DNA from: Tragulus kanchil
Taxonomy: Eukaryota; Chordata; Mammalia; Artiodactyla; Tragulidae
Direction: 5' to 3'
Assembly (NCBI GenBank): GCA_022376925.1
Contig: JAIOJX010000027.1
Location: 17,377,471 to 17,441,470, forward strand
Length of the DNA stretch: 64,000 nt
Made by a program: the position numbers and the translations under genes. Below the pieces are notes generated by a model. It saw only the letters and a program-made list of their open reading frames with translations, did no database searches and was not told the DNA's origin. This document shows, one piece after another, positions 34,629-45,545 of the stretch (the first letter of the stretch is position 1; the number at the start of each line of letters is the position of its first letter).

Positions 34629-36760
34629 CAGCTGTCTAAAGAGAAAACTCCGAGGCAAGGGTTCAAGTATCTGTAGCTCATGGTGGAGCTGAACCCAGCA
34701 GACACACGTGCATACTGGCTAGATGAGAAAGGATGGAAGGAAAGCCAATAAAGGATGTTCGTAAATGGGGGGCCATGGGCCACGGGGCTTTATCCTGCTA
34801 AAGACCCCTTGTAGAGTCTTTGACTTTGTATCCATGGTGGATATTTCCCCATCAGCTTCTTCCCTCCTGGTTGCCTAGAGCGGCAGCTGCCGGCACTTCT
34901 GGCCAGACCCTCTGTGGGCTGAACTTCCACGCTTAGCCAGAGCCTTCTTGTGGACGGAGTCGCAGAGGGACCAGGCAGGAGACCATCGATGTGCGAGAAC
35001 GTCCCGGGGATGCTGCAGGTGATCTCCTGGGGCTGCAGGATCTGGGCATGCCCCTGCTGTCTTGAAAGTTAGGCAAGGGAGCGTCGACCTTATGTGGAAA
35101 AGATAGGATTCATTGAATAGTTTTGCCCATTTTCAGCGTCTTGATGTTTTAAGTAGTGTGCCTGGTAGTTGAATGAAAATTGTTCTAGTCAAGGAAGAGA
35201 CTAGAGGCAGGCAGACAGGCCACTAAGAAAACTGTGATAATTACCCAAGTATGACGTGTGGAGAAGCTGAAAGTAAGGCGCTGGTAATGAGCAAACACAA
35301 CAGATCATTTGAATTTCTTTTTCGTTCACTATTACACATTATACGATGGTGAGACAATACCAAGATGCAACTTATAAGTACAGCATAGAGCTTCAAAAGA
35401 CAAAGATATGACCCAGCGCCACAGAAAGATAAGAAGATGCCACTTACATATATTGGAGAGACACATATGTAACATGGGCACCGAAAGTACAAAGAAATGC
35501 ATCAGAGTAATAAATATCAAATGGACAGTTGTGGTTCGCTTCTGGGGACCAAAAGCAAACATAACTGGAAAGAGGTTTCTTGAAGTTTTGGTTGTGTGGT
35601 ATTGCTTTATTTCTCAAAACTGGTGTGATACGTGGGTACTCACTATATAGTTTTTTCTTGGACGCCTCTTGCCGTTGGACGGGTGAGTGATCCCATTCCA
35701 GTGCTTCTCCCAAGGGTCTCTGTCCAGCTGTCTAAAGAGAAAACTCCGAGGCAAGGGTTCAAGTATCTGTAGCTCATGGTGGAGCTGAACCCAGCAGACA
35801 CACGTGCATACTGGCTAGATGAGAAAGGATGGAAGGAAAGCCAATAAAGGATGTTCGTAAATGGGGGGCCATGGGCCACGGGGCTTTATCCTGCTAAAGA
35901 CCCCTTGTAGAGTCTTTGACTTTGTATCCATGGTGGATATTTCCCCATCAGCTTCTTCCCTCCTGGTTGCCTAGAGCGGCAGCTGCCGGCACTTCTGGCC
36001 AGACCCTCTGTGGGCTGAACTTCCACGCTTAGCCAGAGCCTTCTTGTGGACGGAGTCGCAGAGGGACCAGGCAGGAGACCATCGATGTGCGAGAACGTCC
36101 CGGGGATGCTGCAGGGGATCTCCTGGGGCTGCAGGATCTGGGCATGCCCCTGCTGTCTTGAAAGTTAGGCAAGGGAGCGTCGACCTTATGTGGAAAAGAT
36201 AGGATTCATTGAATAGTTTTGCCCATTTTCAGCGTCTTGATGTTTTAAGTAGTGTGCCTGGTAGTTGAATGAAAATTGTTCTAGTCAAGGAAGAGACTAG
36301 AGGCAGGCAGACAGGCCACTAAGAAAACTGTGATAATTACCCAAGTATGACGTGTGGAGAAGCTGAAAGTAAGGCGCTGGTAATGAGCAAACACAACAGA
36401 TCATTTGAATTTCTTTTTCGTTCACTATTACACATTATACGATGGTGAGACAATACCAAGATGCAACTTATAAGTACAGCATAGAGCTTCAAAAGACAAA
36501 GATATGACCCAGCGCCACAGAAAGATAAGAAGATGCCACTTACATATATTGGAGAGACACATATGTAACATGGGCACCGAAAGTACAAAGAAATGCATCA
36601 GAGTAATAAATATCAAATGGACAGTTGTGGTTCGCTTCTGGGGACCAAAAGCAAACATAACTGGAAAGAGGTTTCTTGAAGTTTTGGTTGTGTGGTATTG
36701 CTTTATTTCTCAAAACTGGGTGATGAGTACGTGGGTACTCACTATATAGTTATTTTACTC
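34564..36760. repeat. D10: 1096-bp tandem duplication
   Basis: Copy A is 34564-35659 and copy B is 35660-36760. Copy A begins 65 bp before the end of D9 copy B. Consequently GACGCCTCTTGCCGTTGGAC occurs at about 33498, 34565 and 35661. Scar: 35628-35659 is a shortened form of 36718-36765 (ATAGTTTTTTCTTGG versus ATAGTTATTTTACTCTTGG). One substitution seen: GCAGGTGATC versus GCAGGGGATC. Confidence 0.96.
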
Positions 36761-37093
36761 TTGGTGTTTCTAAATTAATGCAATATATATTTTAAAACAT
36801 TTTAAAGCATATGACTTGATGGCTTAGGAAATAAGCCACGTTGATTCTGTGTCTTCTCTTCATGACTTTTTACAATATTATTTAAAAAGATAAGAGTTTC
36901 CACACATGTGTACACAGATGTTCATATAAAATAATCATGAGGAAATGACTCTTACGTGTTACATGTTACTGTCTATGCTGAAGCTCCCGTAAGTCAACAT
37001 TTTAATTAGCTGGTGACTTTAATTTCCATTTACAAATGATGTCTCCTAATCATGACAACATCACCGAGTCTGGAGGAATCTTTGATTAAATGC
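36761..37093. other. Unassigned A/T-rich spacer
   Basis: A/T-rich, no recognised feature. Single copy. Confidence 0.4.
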
Positions 37094-37300
37094 AGGCTTT
37101 TCCGGAGGCTCAGCAGTGAAGGCTCTGCCTCCAGTGCCGGAGACCCAGGAGACCCGGGCTCGAGCCCTGGGGTGGGAAGAGGCCCTGGAGGAGGCATCGC
37201 GACCCACTCCGGGATTCTTGTGCGAGAGCCCCACGGACAGAGGGGCCTGCAGGGCGGGGGTCGCAGAGAGTCGAACACAGCCGAAGTGACCGAGCACGCG
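37094..37300 (+). mobile_element. Bov-tA SINE
   Basis: Plus-strand Bov-tA: GGCTTTTCCGGAGGCTCAGC head, GGCATCGCGACCCACTCCGG, GTCGCAGAGAGTCGAACACAG. CpG-rich like the group at 31318-32390. Confidence 0.9.
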
Positions 37301-38113
37301 TGCATGTGTGATTAAATGAAGCCTTTTTACAAGAATGTCTTCAGGAGTCGCACTAGGCCTTAAGATGGATTTCCTCGAAGGAGTGACTCGTAGAGCTTCG
37401 GTCAGTCACGTGGGCGGGTTTTCGCGGTGGACTGCTCCACGGGGCTTGGGTGGTGAGACCTCTTGGGTACAGGTTTTCCAGGAACGACGGCAGCATCTGC
37501 CTGCGTTCCGCACAGCAGGCCTCCAGGCCTTCAGTGGCTGCTTTCACAAGAGGGCTGGGGGAGCTTCACCGCCGCCAGACGGCACCTCCCTGGAGACAGA
37601 GTCGGTGGGTCTCCCTGGGCCACGGTTTCGTGCACCGCAGCCTCTCTGCACTCACCGGCTCTTAGAAATGTCACAGTGCCCATTTGAAGGGACAGATGGA
37701 GAACAGCTCAGAGAGTATGCTGGGTTTGTTAACTTGCAGCTCAAGTCATTCCATTTCATGATAGGACTGAGGTCCTCCAGGGCAAAAAAAAAAGACATTC
37801 GAGTCACCTTAAGAGCGCGGATGTTCCATCTGAGTATTTGTGAAGTAATTCTGAAGACAGCCACGCGGTTTCACAGGGAAGGAGTTTAGACCATAGCTCT
37901 TCATAAATGAGAGCCAAGCCTTTTTATCCCTCCAGATTTTATGTACTTGTTCCCAAGGGCACTATTATTTGCCATATCCTTGGACTTTGAATTTTACTAT
38001 AATTTTTATGGGCGGAGGGACTGCATTTAATAAAACTTGAATAAACCTACTTTTTTTTCTTCAGCAGCCAAATAAAACTGAACCTCAGGACATTTGCAGG
38101 AAAAATACATGTC
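37301..38113. other. Unassigned single-copy sequence
   Basis: GC-rich 37400-37660, then A/T-rich. A plus-strand frame of 184 codons (37335-37889) has no recognised domain and crosses the change in composition, so it is not called as a gene. Confidence 0.4.
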
Positions 38114-38796
38114 CTAGGTTTGTGATCAGCTTGTCACAAGTAAGGTGAGACAGACCCAGGAATTTTAGGTGTAACCTGAAGTTTCAGGGCCTTTTATTTT
38201 TTCTTCCCTAGTTTTGACTTGTTTTGCCCTTCTCTTTGAGAATGGGGAGACTCTGGCTCTAGTTTTCTCAGTGACATGGAAGGAAGCAGGTTGTATGGGT
38301 ATTTATTTTTCATAATCACGAAGAGAGTTTCCCCAGTTTTCCATTGTGTGGAGGGCCATCAACCTCAGATAAATGGAGACTTGAATTCCTGGGTCTGTGT
38401 CTTGTGTTGGGGAGGGGTTGGGAGGGCGCCTAAAAAGATATCTATTAGTCCTTGAGAGTTTACCATTAATTATTTTATTTGGATCATTAAATCGCTTTTC
38501 TCTTTACAAATCGTAAGGATCAGAACAGACATCAGTCCTTAATTCAGCAAAGGTCGTGTGGAACTATTTGCCGGAGGCATTTCACCAGGATTTAGACTTC
38601 TGTGTGTGAGGGGAAGGCTGTGGCTAAGGGAGTGGAAATCTGGGAGACTGGAGTACTTTGGGGGGTTCTTTGGGGCTACATGGCAACAGAAGGAGTGTTA
38701 CTTAGCTCACTGGAGCTGTGCCGTGTGACTGAGTACATGTGTGCGAGTGGTGTGTCTGCTTGTGTACGTGTGTGCAGGAGGGGGTGTACTTTTATT

Positions 38797-38872
38797 TTTA
38801 ATTAATTCCTATTGGAGTGTAGTTGCTTTACAATGTTAGTTTCTGTTGTGTAGCAAAGTGTGTCGGGCCCCA
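38797..38872 (-). mobile_element. L1 3' terminus scrap (D11 copy A)
   Basis: AATTCCTATTGGAGTGTAGTT followed by GCTTTACAATGTTAG is the reverse complement of the artiodactyl L1 3' end (GTAAAGCAACTATACTCCAATA). The GTGTGTCGGG break separates it from the next SINE. Confidence 0.8.
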
Positions 38873-38887
38873 TGGCTGTATACATAA

Positions 38888-39098
38888 GGCTTCCCCAGTG
38901 GTTCAGCAGTAAGGAATCCACCCGCCAGTGCAGGAGACACGAGAGACCTGGGTTTGATCGCTGGGTGGGGAAGAGCCCCTGGGGGAGGACACGGCGACCC
39001 ACTCCGGTGTTCTTGCCTGGAGCATCCCATGGACAGAATTGCCTCGTGGGCCACAGTCCGTGGGGTCGCAGAGAGTCAGACACAACTGAGACGAGTTG
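38888..39098 (+). mobile_element. Bov-tA SINE (D11 copy A)
   Basis: Plus-strand, full-length: GGCTTCCCCAGTGGTTCAGC to GAGAGTCAGACACAACTGAG. Confidence 0.92.
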
Positions 39099-39114
39099 GC
39101 GCAAAGGCACGGAT

Positions 39115-39276
39115 TGCTGCTGTTCAGTTGCTGAGTCTTGTCTGACTCTTGGTGACCCCATGAGTTATAACACGTCGTGCTTCCCTGTCCTTCACCATCT
39201 CCTCGAGTTTGCTCAAACTCATGTCCATTAAATTGGTGATTCTGTCTAACCATCTCCTCCTCTATCTCCCCCTTCT
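39115..39276 (-). mobile_element. BovB LINE 3' end, truncated by D11 joint
   Basis: GTTCAGTTGCTGAGTCTTGTC then CCATCTCCTCGAGTTTGCTC is the reverse complement of the BovB 3' end. It lies head-to-head with the BovB-derived tail of the Bov-tA 17 bp away. Confidence 0.88.
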
Positions 39277-39959
39277 CTAGGTTTGTGATCAGCTTGTCAC
39301 AAGTAAGGTGAGACAGACCCAGGAATTTTAGGTGTAACCTGAAGTTTCAGGGCCTTTTATTTTTTCTTCCCTAGTTTTGACTTGTTTTGCCCTTCTCTTT
39401 GAGAATGGGGAGACTCTGGCTCTAGTTTTCTCAGTGACATGGAAGGAAGCAGGTTGTATGGGTATTTATTTTTCATAATCACGAAGAGAGTTTCCCCAGT
39501 TTTCCATTGTGTGGAGGGCCATCAACCTCAGATAAATGGAGACTTGAATTCCTGGGTCTGTGTCTTGTGTTGGGGAGGGGTTGGGAGGGCGCCTAAAAAG
39601 ATATCTATTAGTCCTTGAGAGTTTACCATTAATTATTTTATTTGGATCATTAAATCGCTTTTCTCTTTACAAATCGTAAGGATCAGAACAGACATCAGTC
39701 CTTAATTCAGCAAAGGTCGTGTGGAACTATTTGCCGGAGGCATTTCACCAGGATTTAGACTTCTGTGTGTGAGGGGAAGGCTGTGGCTAAGGGAGTGGAA
39801 ATCTGGGAGACTGGAGTACTTTGGGGGGTTCTTTGGGGCTACATGGCAACAGAAGGAGTGTTACTTAGCTCACTGGAGCTGTGCCGTGTGACTGAGTACA
39901 TGTGTGCGAGTGGTGTGTCTGCTTGTGTACGTGTGTGCAGGAGGGGGTGTACTTTTATT

Positions 39960-40034
39960 TTTAATTAATTCCTATTGGAGTGTAGTTGCTTTACAATGTT
40001 AGTTTCTGTTGTGTAGCAAAGTGTGCCGGCCACA
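39960..40034 (-). mobile_element. L1 3' terminus scrap (D11 copy B)
   Basis: Second rendering of 38797-38872. Confidence 0.8.
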
Positions 40035-40049
40035 TGGCTGTATACATAA

Positions 40050-40260
40050 GGCTTCCCCAGTGGTTCAGCAGTAAGGAATCCACCCGCCAGTGCAGGAGAC
40101 ACGAGAGACCTGGGTTTGATCGCTGGGTGGGGAAGAGCCCCTGGGGGAGGACACGGCGACCCACTCCGGTGTTCTTGCCTGGAGCATCCCATGGACAGAA
40201 TTGCCTCGTGGGCCACAGTCCGTGGGGTCGCAGAGAGTCAGACACAACTGAGACGAGTTG
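40050..40260 (+). mobile_element. Bov-tA SINE (D11 copy B)
   Basis: Second rendering of 38888-39098, offset 1162. Confidence 0.92.
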
Positions 40261-40276
40261 GCGCAAAGGCACGGAT

Positions 40277-40492
40277 TGCTGCTGTTCAGTTGCTGAGTCT
40301 TGTCTGACTCTTGGTGACCCCATGAGTTATAACACGTCGTGCTTCCCTGTCCTTCACCATCTCCTCGAGTTTGCTCAAACTCATGTCCATTAAATTGGTG
40401 ATTCTGTCTAACCATCTCCTCCTCTATCTCCCCCTTCTCCTCCTGCCCTCAGTCTTTCCCAGCATCAGGGTCTTTCCCTATGAGTCGTTCCT
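40277..40492 (-). mobile_element. BovB LINE 3' end (complete rendering)
   Basis: As 39115-39276 but continuing past the joint position with CCTGCCCTCAGTCTTTCCC and CAGGGTCTTTCCCTATGAG, native BovB order. Copy B therefore holds the true right flank. Confidence 0.9.
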
Positions 40493-40502
40493 ATATATGT
40501 AT

Positions 40503-40539
<37 letters not shown>

Positions 40540-40548
40540 CACACCCTT
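40493..40548 (+). repeat. (AC)n/(AT)n compound microsatellite
   Basis: About nine AC units followed by about ten AT units and a short AC tail. Confidence 0.9.
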
Positions 40549-40640
40549 CTGGATTTCTTCTTTTTGGGGTCCTCACAGAGCACTGAGGAGAGTTTCCCGT
40601 GTTGTACAGTAGGCTCTCACCAGCTGCCTACTGTATACAC
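40549..40640 (-). mobile_element. L1 3' UTR fragment
   Basis: CAGAGCACTGAGGAGAGTTTCC and GTTGTACAGTAGGCTCTCACC match the L1 3' UTR in reverse. It resembles 60-140 of this window, an independent copy. Confidence 0.65.
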
Positions 40641-41116
40641 AGTGTCGGGATTGTGAGTGTGCCAGTCACAGCCCGAAGGGGGTCACACTTCTGTTACTTG
40701 TTGTCTTCAGCTGTCGACACTAGACGTCCTGCAGGTGCCGGGGACAGGGCCTGCGAAGACTGGCCATGCCCTGTGTGTGCCCTTCCTTCTGCTGGAAACT
40801 GGTCAGGGAAACAGACTGAACTGAAACCCTCCAGCCTCCAGTCCTTGGCAGTTTTGCTCACAGCCCTAGTGGCAGCGATAGAGAGTCAGCAGCTAATTTA
40901 TCTGGTGCTACCAGCCTTGGTATTTTCTTGGCTTATTGTTGCTTGCACTGGAGCCCAGAAATCGATGAGTCAATTGAGAGGTGAGTCAAAGCAAAGCCGC
41001 CAGCAAAAGCAGGCTATTAACTTGTCCAAAGTATCATAAATTATGCCCGAAGCAGCAGATCTGTGTATTGTAAAAGTGAAAAAAAAAAGCTGTTGTTTGT
41101 AAGCAAGACATCAATA
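40641..41116. other. Unassigned sequence
   Basis: No recognised repeat. A 146-codon plus-strand frame (40599-41039) begins inside the L1 fragment and is not supported as a gene. The part from 40801 is repeated in D12 copy B. Confidence 0.4.
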
Positions 41117-41130
41117 CCTAGTCATCTTCT

Positions 41131-41460
41131 TTTTTTTTTTAAAGATTTATTTATTTATTTATTTATTTTGGGCGGGGGTTGGGGCGGGAGGGGAGCGGGC
41201 GGGCCACTTCTACTGGTCTTTCATTTCTCTATTTTCATCCGTCTTTGTTCTTTGGCTCCTGTGGGCCTCCCATCGCGGTGGCGTCTGTCGTTGCAGAGCG
41301 CAGGCTCTGGGCGCATGCGCCCCAGAGCTCCGGCTCGATGATTGGACACATCGGTCCAGCTGCTCCGCGGCACGTGGGATCTTCCCAGGCCAGGGATCGA
41401 ACCGGCACCCCTTGCACTGCAAGGCGGTGTCCTTACCCACTGGACCACCAGGGGAAGCCC
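41131..41460 (-). mobile_element. CHR-type SINE with target-site duplication (D12 copy A)
   Basis: Full-length reverse CHR SINE flanked by the perfect 14-bp repeat CCTAGTCATCTTCT at 41117-41130 and 41461-41474. Closely resembles the 5100-5430 copy in its GC-rich body. Confidence 0.93.
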
Positions 41461-41582
41461 CCTAGTCATCTTCTATCCTAGTTTTTTTTTCTTCCCCACT
41501 AAGCAGTTACACACTGTCTCCTTTTGAGCATCTTTGAGAAGGAATGCTTTAACTTTATTTGAATGAAAGCAGTGCTATAAAT

Positions 41583-41795
41583 GGGGTTCCCATGTGGCCC
41601 TAGTGGTAAAGAATTTATCTGCCAGTGCAGGAGAAATAAGAGATGTGGGTTCAACCCCTGGCTTGGGAAGATCCCCTAGAGAAGAACATGGCCACCTACT
41701 CCAGTGTTCTTGCCTGGAGAATCCCATGGACAGAGGAGCCTGATGGGCAGCAGTCCATGGGGTTGCAAAGAGTTGGTCACAGCTGAAGCGACTTA
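41583..41795 (+). mobile_element. Bov-tA SINE (D12 copy A)
   Basis: Plus-strand Bov-tA, GGGGTTCCCATGTGGCCC to CAGCTGAAGCGACTTA. Followed by the garbled joint that repeats its BovA half imperfectly. Confidence 0.92.
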
Positions 41796-41796
41796 C

Positions 41797-41899
41797 CTCA
41801 ACTTTTCAAAATGGGGTTTATTGCCTGGAGGGAAACGCCAAAAGGACAGAGGAGCCCTATGAAATGGGCAGCAGTCCAATGGGTTGGCAACACCCTCCA
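41797..41899. other. Scrambled joint of D12
   Basis: Reads as an error-rich second pass over Bov-tA positions 41700-41770: TTGCCTGGAGGGAAACGCC, AAAGGACAGAGGAGCCC, GGCAGCAGTCCAATGGGTTGG. Inserted and lost bases, not substitutions, make up most of the difference. Confidence 0.8.
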
Positions 41900-42218
41900 G
41901 GTCAGGAAACAGACTGAACTGAACCCCAGTCCTTGGCAGTTTTGCTCACAGCCCTAGTGGCAGCGATAGAGAGTCAGCAGCTAATTTATCTGGTGCTACC
42001 AGCCTTGGTATTTTCTTGGCTTATTGTTGCTTGCACTGGAGCCCAGAAATCGATGAGTCAATTGAGAGGTGAGTCAAAGCAAAGCCGCCAGCAAAAGCAG
42101 GCTATTAACTTGTCCAAAGTATCATAAATTATGCCCGAAGCAGCAGATCTGTGTATTGTAAAAGTGAAAAAAAAAAGCTGTTGTTTGTAAGCAAGACATC
42201 AATACCTAGTCATCTTCT

Positions 42219-42548
42219 TTTTTTTTTTAAAGATTTATTTATTTATTTATTTATTTTGGGCGGGGGTTGGGGCGGGAGGGGAGCGGGCGGGCCACTTCTA
42301 CTGGTCTTTCATTTCTCTATTTTCATCCGTCTTTGTTCTTTGGCTCCTGTGGGCCTCCCATCGCGGTGGCGTCTGTCGTTGCAGAGCGCAGGCTCTGGGC
42401 GCATGCGCCCCAGAGCTCCGGCTCGATGATTGGACACATCGGTCCAGCTGCTCCGCGGCACGTGGGATCTTCCCAGGCCAGGGATCGAACCGGCACCCCT
42501 TGCACTGCAAGGCGGTGTCCTTACCCACTGGACCACCAGGGGAAGCCC
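42219..42548 (-). mobile_element. CHR-type SINE (D12 copy B)
   Basis: Second rendering of 41131-41460, with the same target-site duplication at 42205-42218 and 42549-42562. A duplicated target site shows that the whole locus, not the SINE, was copied. Confidence 0.93.
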
Positions 42549-42670
42549 CCTAGTCATCTTCTATCCTAGTTTTTTTTTCTTCCCCACTAAGCAGTTACAC
42601 ACTGTCTCCTTTTGAGCATCTTTGAGAAGGAATGCTTTAACTTTATTTGAATGAAAGCAGTGCTATAAAT

Positions 42671-42885
42671 GGGGTTCCCATGTGGCCCTAGTGGTAAAGA
42701 ATTTATCTGCCAGTGCAGGAGAAATAAGAGATGTGGGTTCAACCCCTGGCTTGGGAAGATCCCCTAGAGAAGAACATGGCCACCTACTCCAGTGTTCTTG
42801 CCTGGAGAATCCCATGGACAGAGGAGCCTGATGGGCAGCAGTCCATGGGGTTGCAAAGAGTTGGTCACAGCTGAAGCGACTTAGC
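42671..42885 (+). mobile_element. Bov-tA SINE (D12 copy B)
   Basis: Second rendering of 41583-41795, here with its native right flank (ACTTAGCATGCATGCAGAC). Confidence 0.92.
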
Positions 42886-44207
42886 ATGCATGCAGACAAA
42901 GCTATAAATATCTCAAGATCGGGATAAATCATTGGTGCTCTACGGATTAGGCAGTTTCCCAGTGGAATCCAGACATTAAATTAAATTGTACATAAGTGAT
43001 AACACACCTAAAAATAGCATCTCCAGTCCCTGGAGGTAATGAAGTGTTTGCAGTCATCCATTTCAAAATATGAACAGGTTGGGACCAGAGCAGCTGGCAG
43101 ATGTTTTCAATTCTGGGTCCTTTGTTTGCCATGGCAGACGCACCTTTGCTGGGTTTGGCTGTTGAAAGGATGGTCTTTGCTGAGCTGTTAGCTTTAACGT
43201 TGCTTAGTGATTTGTGTTGAGCTTTTAAGCTTGAAAGGAAAGCAATGTGATCTTTTTTTCAGAGAAAGAACAGATAAAATGTCCCTGAGTCAATACAAGA
43301 AGGGCGTTATGACTTTTAAAAAATTGGCTCAGGCAGGCTTCTCTTAACAATGCCTGGGAGGTCCCTTTGAGTGGAATAAATCATGGGTAATGATATAATA
43401 ATTTCTTTAAAATATGGTGTGGAAAACCAGCGTGCATTTGCAGATGTCAGATCTGGTGTCCAGGAAACCGACATCGCTTCTTTTCGAGAAGGGTCTGTGT
43501 TTGCAGAGTAAAAAGAATTGCTGATAGCCTTTGATTACAAACAGATGGATAACTTGACAGACAATGGGAAACAAGGAAGAGAGGGAGCAAGACAGTTTTT
43601 GCTTTGGATTTGAAGGCTCAGTCATGGTAGAAGGAGCTGATGCCCCAAATATCCTGTACAGTCTCCGAAGACTGGGTTCAAATAGTTTGATACAGAAATA
43701 TAGTCTGGTGGGGCTGGCACAGTGGCCAAAAGGGATACAAAACACGACTTCCTCCATTGCCACAAAATCATCAGCTAAAACTACACCCTGGTGGAACGGG
43801 GGCGCATTTCTCTTTGCTTGAGCCATGCTGAGACTGTTCGGTGAGTATCTGGAATGTGGTCCCTTCTTGTCCTGAATGCACGAGGAAGGTTGAGAGCAAA
43901 TGAAGAGCAGCAACAGCATATCCTCCCATCCACTGGGGACCCAGCAGCCTTGGTTTCCAAGTAACCTTGAGGAAGGGACGCGGCAGGGGTACCACTGAGG
44001 ACCTCCACCTGTGATGCTAAAATAAGTATGTGGCCAGACATCCTTGCTGGTCTTGGACGTGTGTTTTCACCCCTCTTTCTGAGAGTACCCAACAGCGAGT
44101 ATTATCTTTTCCTACTGTATGGACGCTTTTCTCTGACTTAAGTTAGACACACAAGAAGAACCATGTTGTTACACCAACTCCTACTCTTTCACACCGCATA
44201 GGTGTGT
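42886..44207. other. Unassigned single-copy sequence with open frames
   Basis: A 170-codon minus frame (43407-43919) and an 85-codon plus frame (43564-43821) overlap. Neither shows a domain I recognise. The plus frame starts MGNKEEREQ and ends before a TGA. A processed pseudogene or retroviral scrap is possible but unsupported. Confidence 0.3.
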
Positions 44208-44429
44208 GCATGCGTGCTAGGTCGCTTTAGTTGTGTCCAACTCTGTGATCCCTTGGACTGTAGCCCACCAGGCTCCTTTGTCTGTGGGATTCTCCAGGCA
44301 AGAAAACTGGAGTGGGTTGCCATACCCTCCTCCAGGGAATCTTCCTGACCCAGGGATCAAACCCGTGTCTCTAAAGTCTCCTGTATTGGCAGGCAGGCTC
44401 TTTATGACTGGCGTCACCTGGGAAGACCT
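44208..44429 (-). mobile_element. Bov-tA SINE (D13 copy A)
   Basis: Reverse Bov-tA: GCTAGGTCGCTTTAGTTGTG to GTCACCTGGGAAGACC. Confidence 0.92.
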
Positions 44430-45323
44430 CTTTCACAACAGGGGCACTACCAAAGAGGTGGGTGTTGTTGAAGGCGAAGCTTGAGGTCTTCTGAAGCAGG
44501 GAGTAAAGATAGAGGTTCTGTCATTCAGTCTGTGATTCACAAGTCAGTGAAGAGACTATCAAGGTGCAAAGAGTCTCCCATGAGCCATCGAGACTCAGGA
44601 ACATCTTGAAAGGATGACAACAGGCCAGGCTTTATTGCCTCAGCAGGGTACAGATTCAACCAAATTGACTCGAGAATTACAATTCTGGGGGATTAAGGCA
44701 GTAGATTGTAATGATCTCTCAAGAGACTTAACATAGTGACTCCTTTGATAGACATCCAATTACTTGGTATTGCATGATGCTTATAAGTTTCTCAGGGAAT
44801 CTGGTGGGATTCTTATTTTTGCCAAAGTTAATTGCTCTTGCAGTTTTGGTATTGCAAAGCTTACCTCCATTAGGAATTGGATTGAAATTTCTAGGCCCAG
44901 AGCTGTTGTGCCAGTTGTGAATGTGGGTTTCAGGGATTAGAATGGTGGAAAGGTTAGGAGAAGAAAATTTTCAGTCAGTGGCTTTACAGATGAAAGTTTA
45001 GATTGGGAACAAAAAAATGAAGAGCAGCAACAGCATATCCTCCCATCCACTGGGGACCCAGCAGCCTTGGTTTCAAGTAACCTTGAGGAAGGGACGCGGC
45101 AGGGGTACCACTGAGGACCTCCACCTGTGATGCTAAAATAAGTATGTGGCCAGACATCCTTGCTGGTCTTGGACGTGTGTTTTCACCCCTCTTTCTGAGA
45201 GTACCCAACAGCGAGTATTATCTTTTCCTACTGTATGGACGCTTTTCTCTGACTTAAGTTAGACACACAAGAAGAACCATGTTGTTACACCAACTCCTAC
45301 TCTTTCACACCGCATAGGTGTGT
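44430..45323. other. Unassigned sequence across the D13 joint
   Basis: No recognised element. Part of it (from about 44580) reappears at about 45700 and again at about 46820 because D13 and D14 overlap. Confidence 0.35.
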
Positions 45324-45545
45324 GCATGCGTGCTAGGTCGCTTTAGTTGTGTCCAACTCTGTGATCCCTTGGACTGTAGCCCACCAGGCTCCTTTGTCTG
45401 TGGGATTCTCCAGGCAAGAAAACTGGAGTGGGTTGCCATACCCTCCTCCAGGGAATCTTCCTGACCCAGGGATCAAACCCGTGTCTCTAAAGTCTCCTGT
45501 ATTGGCAGGCAGGCTCTTTATGACTGGCGTCACCTGGGAAGACCT
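45324..45545 (-). mobile_element. Bov-tA SINE (D13 copy B)
   Basis: Second rendering of 44208-44429, offset 1116. Confidence 0.92.

Larger units (their letters stand above)
38114..40438. repeat. D11: ~1163-bp tandem duplication
   Basis: Copy A is 38114-39276 and copy B is 39277-40438. The joint CCCCTTCTCT/AGGTTT replaces native CCCCTTCTCCTCCTG. The offset goes from 1163 to 1162 at GTGTCGGGCCCCATGG versus GTGCCGGCCACATGG (38863 and 40025). The unit holds an L1 scrap, a Bov-tA and a BovB piece. Confidence 0.96.
40801..42890. repeat. D12: ~1.09-kb tandem duplication with scrambled joint
   Basis: Copy A is 40801 to about 41796 and copy B is 41900 to about 42885. The offset is 1099 at the start and 1088 after an 11-bp loss (CCCTCCAGCCTCCAGTCC versus CCCCAGTCC). 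The 41797-41899 joint is garbled Bov-tA sequence (GAGGAGCCCTATGAAATGGGCAG, broken in two here; native form at 41730). The unit carries a complete CHR SINE. Confidence 0.93.

Noticed and set aside
37335..37889. 184-codon plus-strand gene
   Set aside because: The frame crosses a sharp composition change, lacks recognisable domains and has no splice or promoter support.
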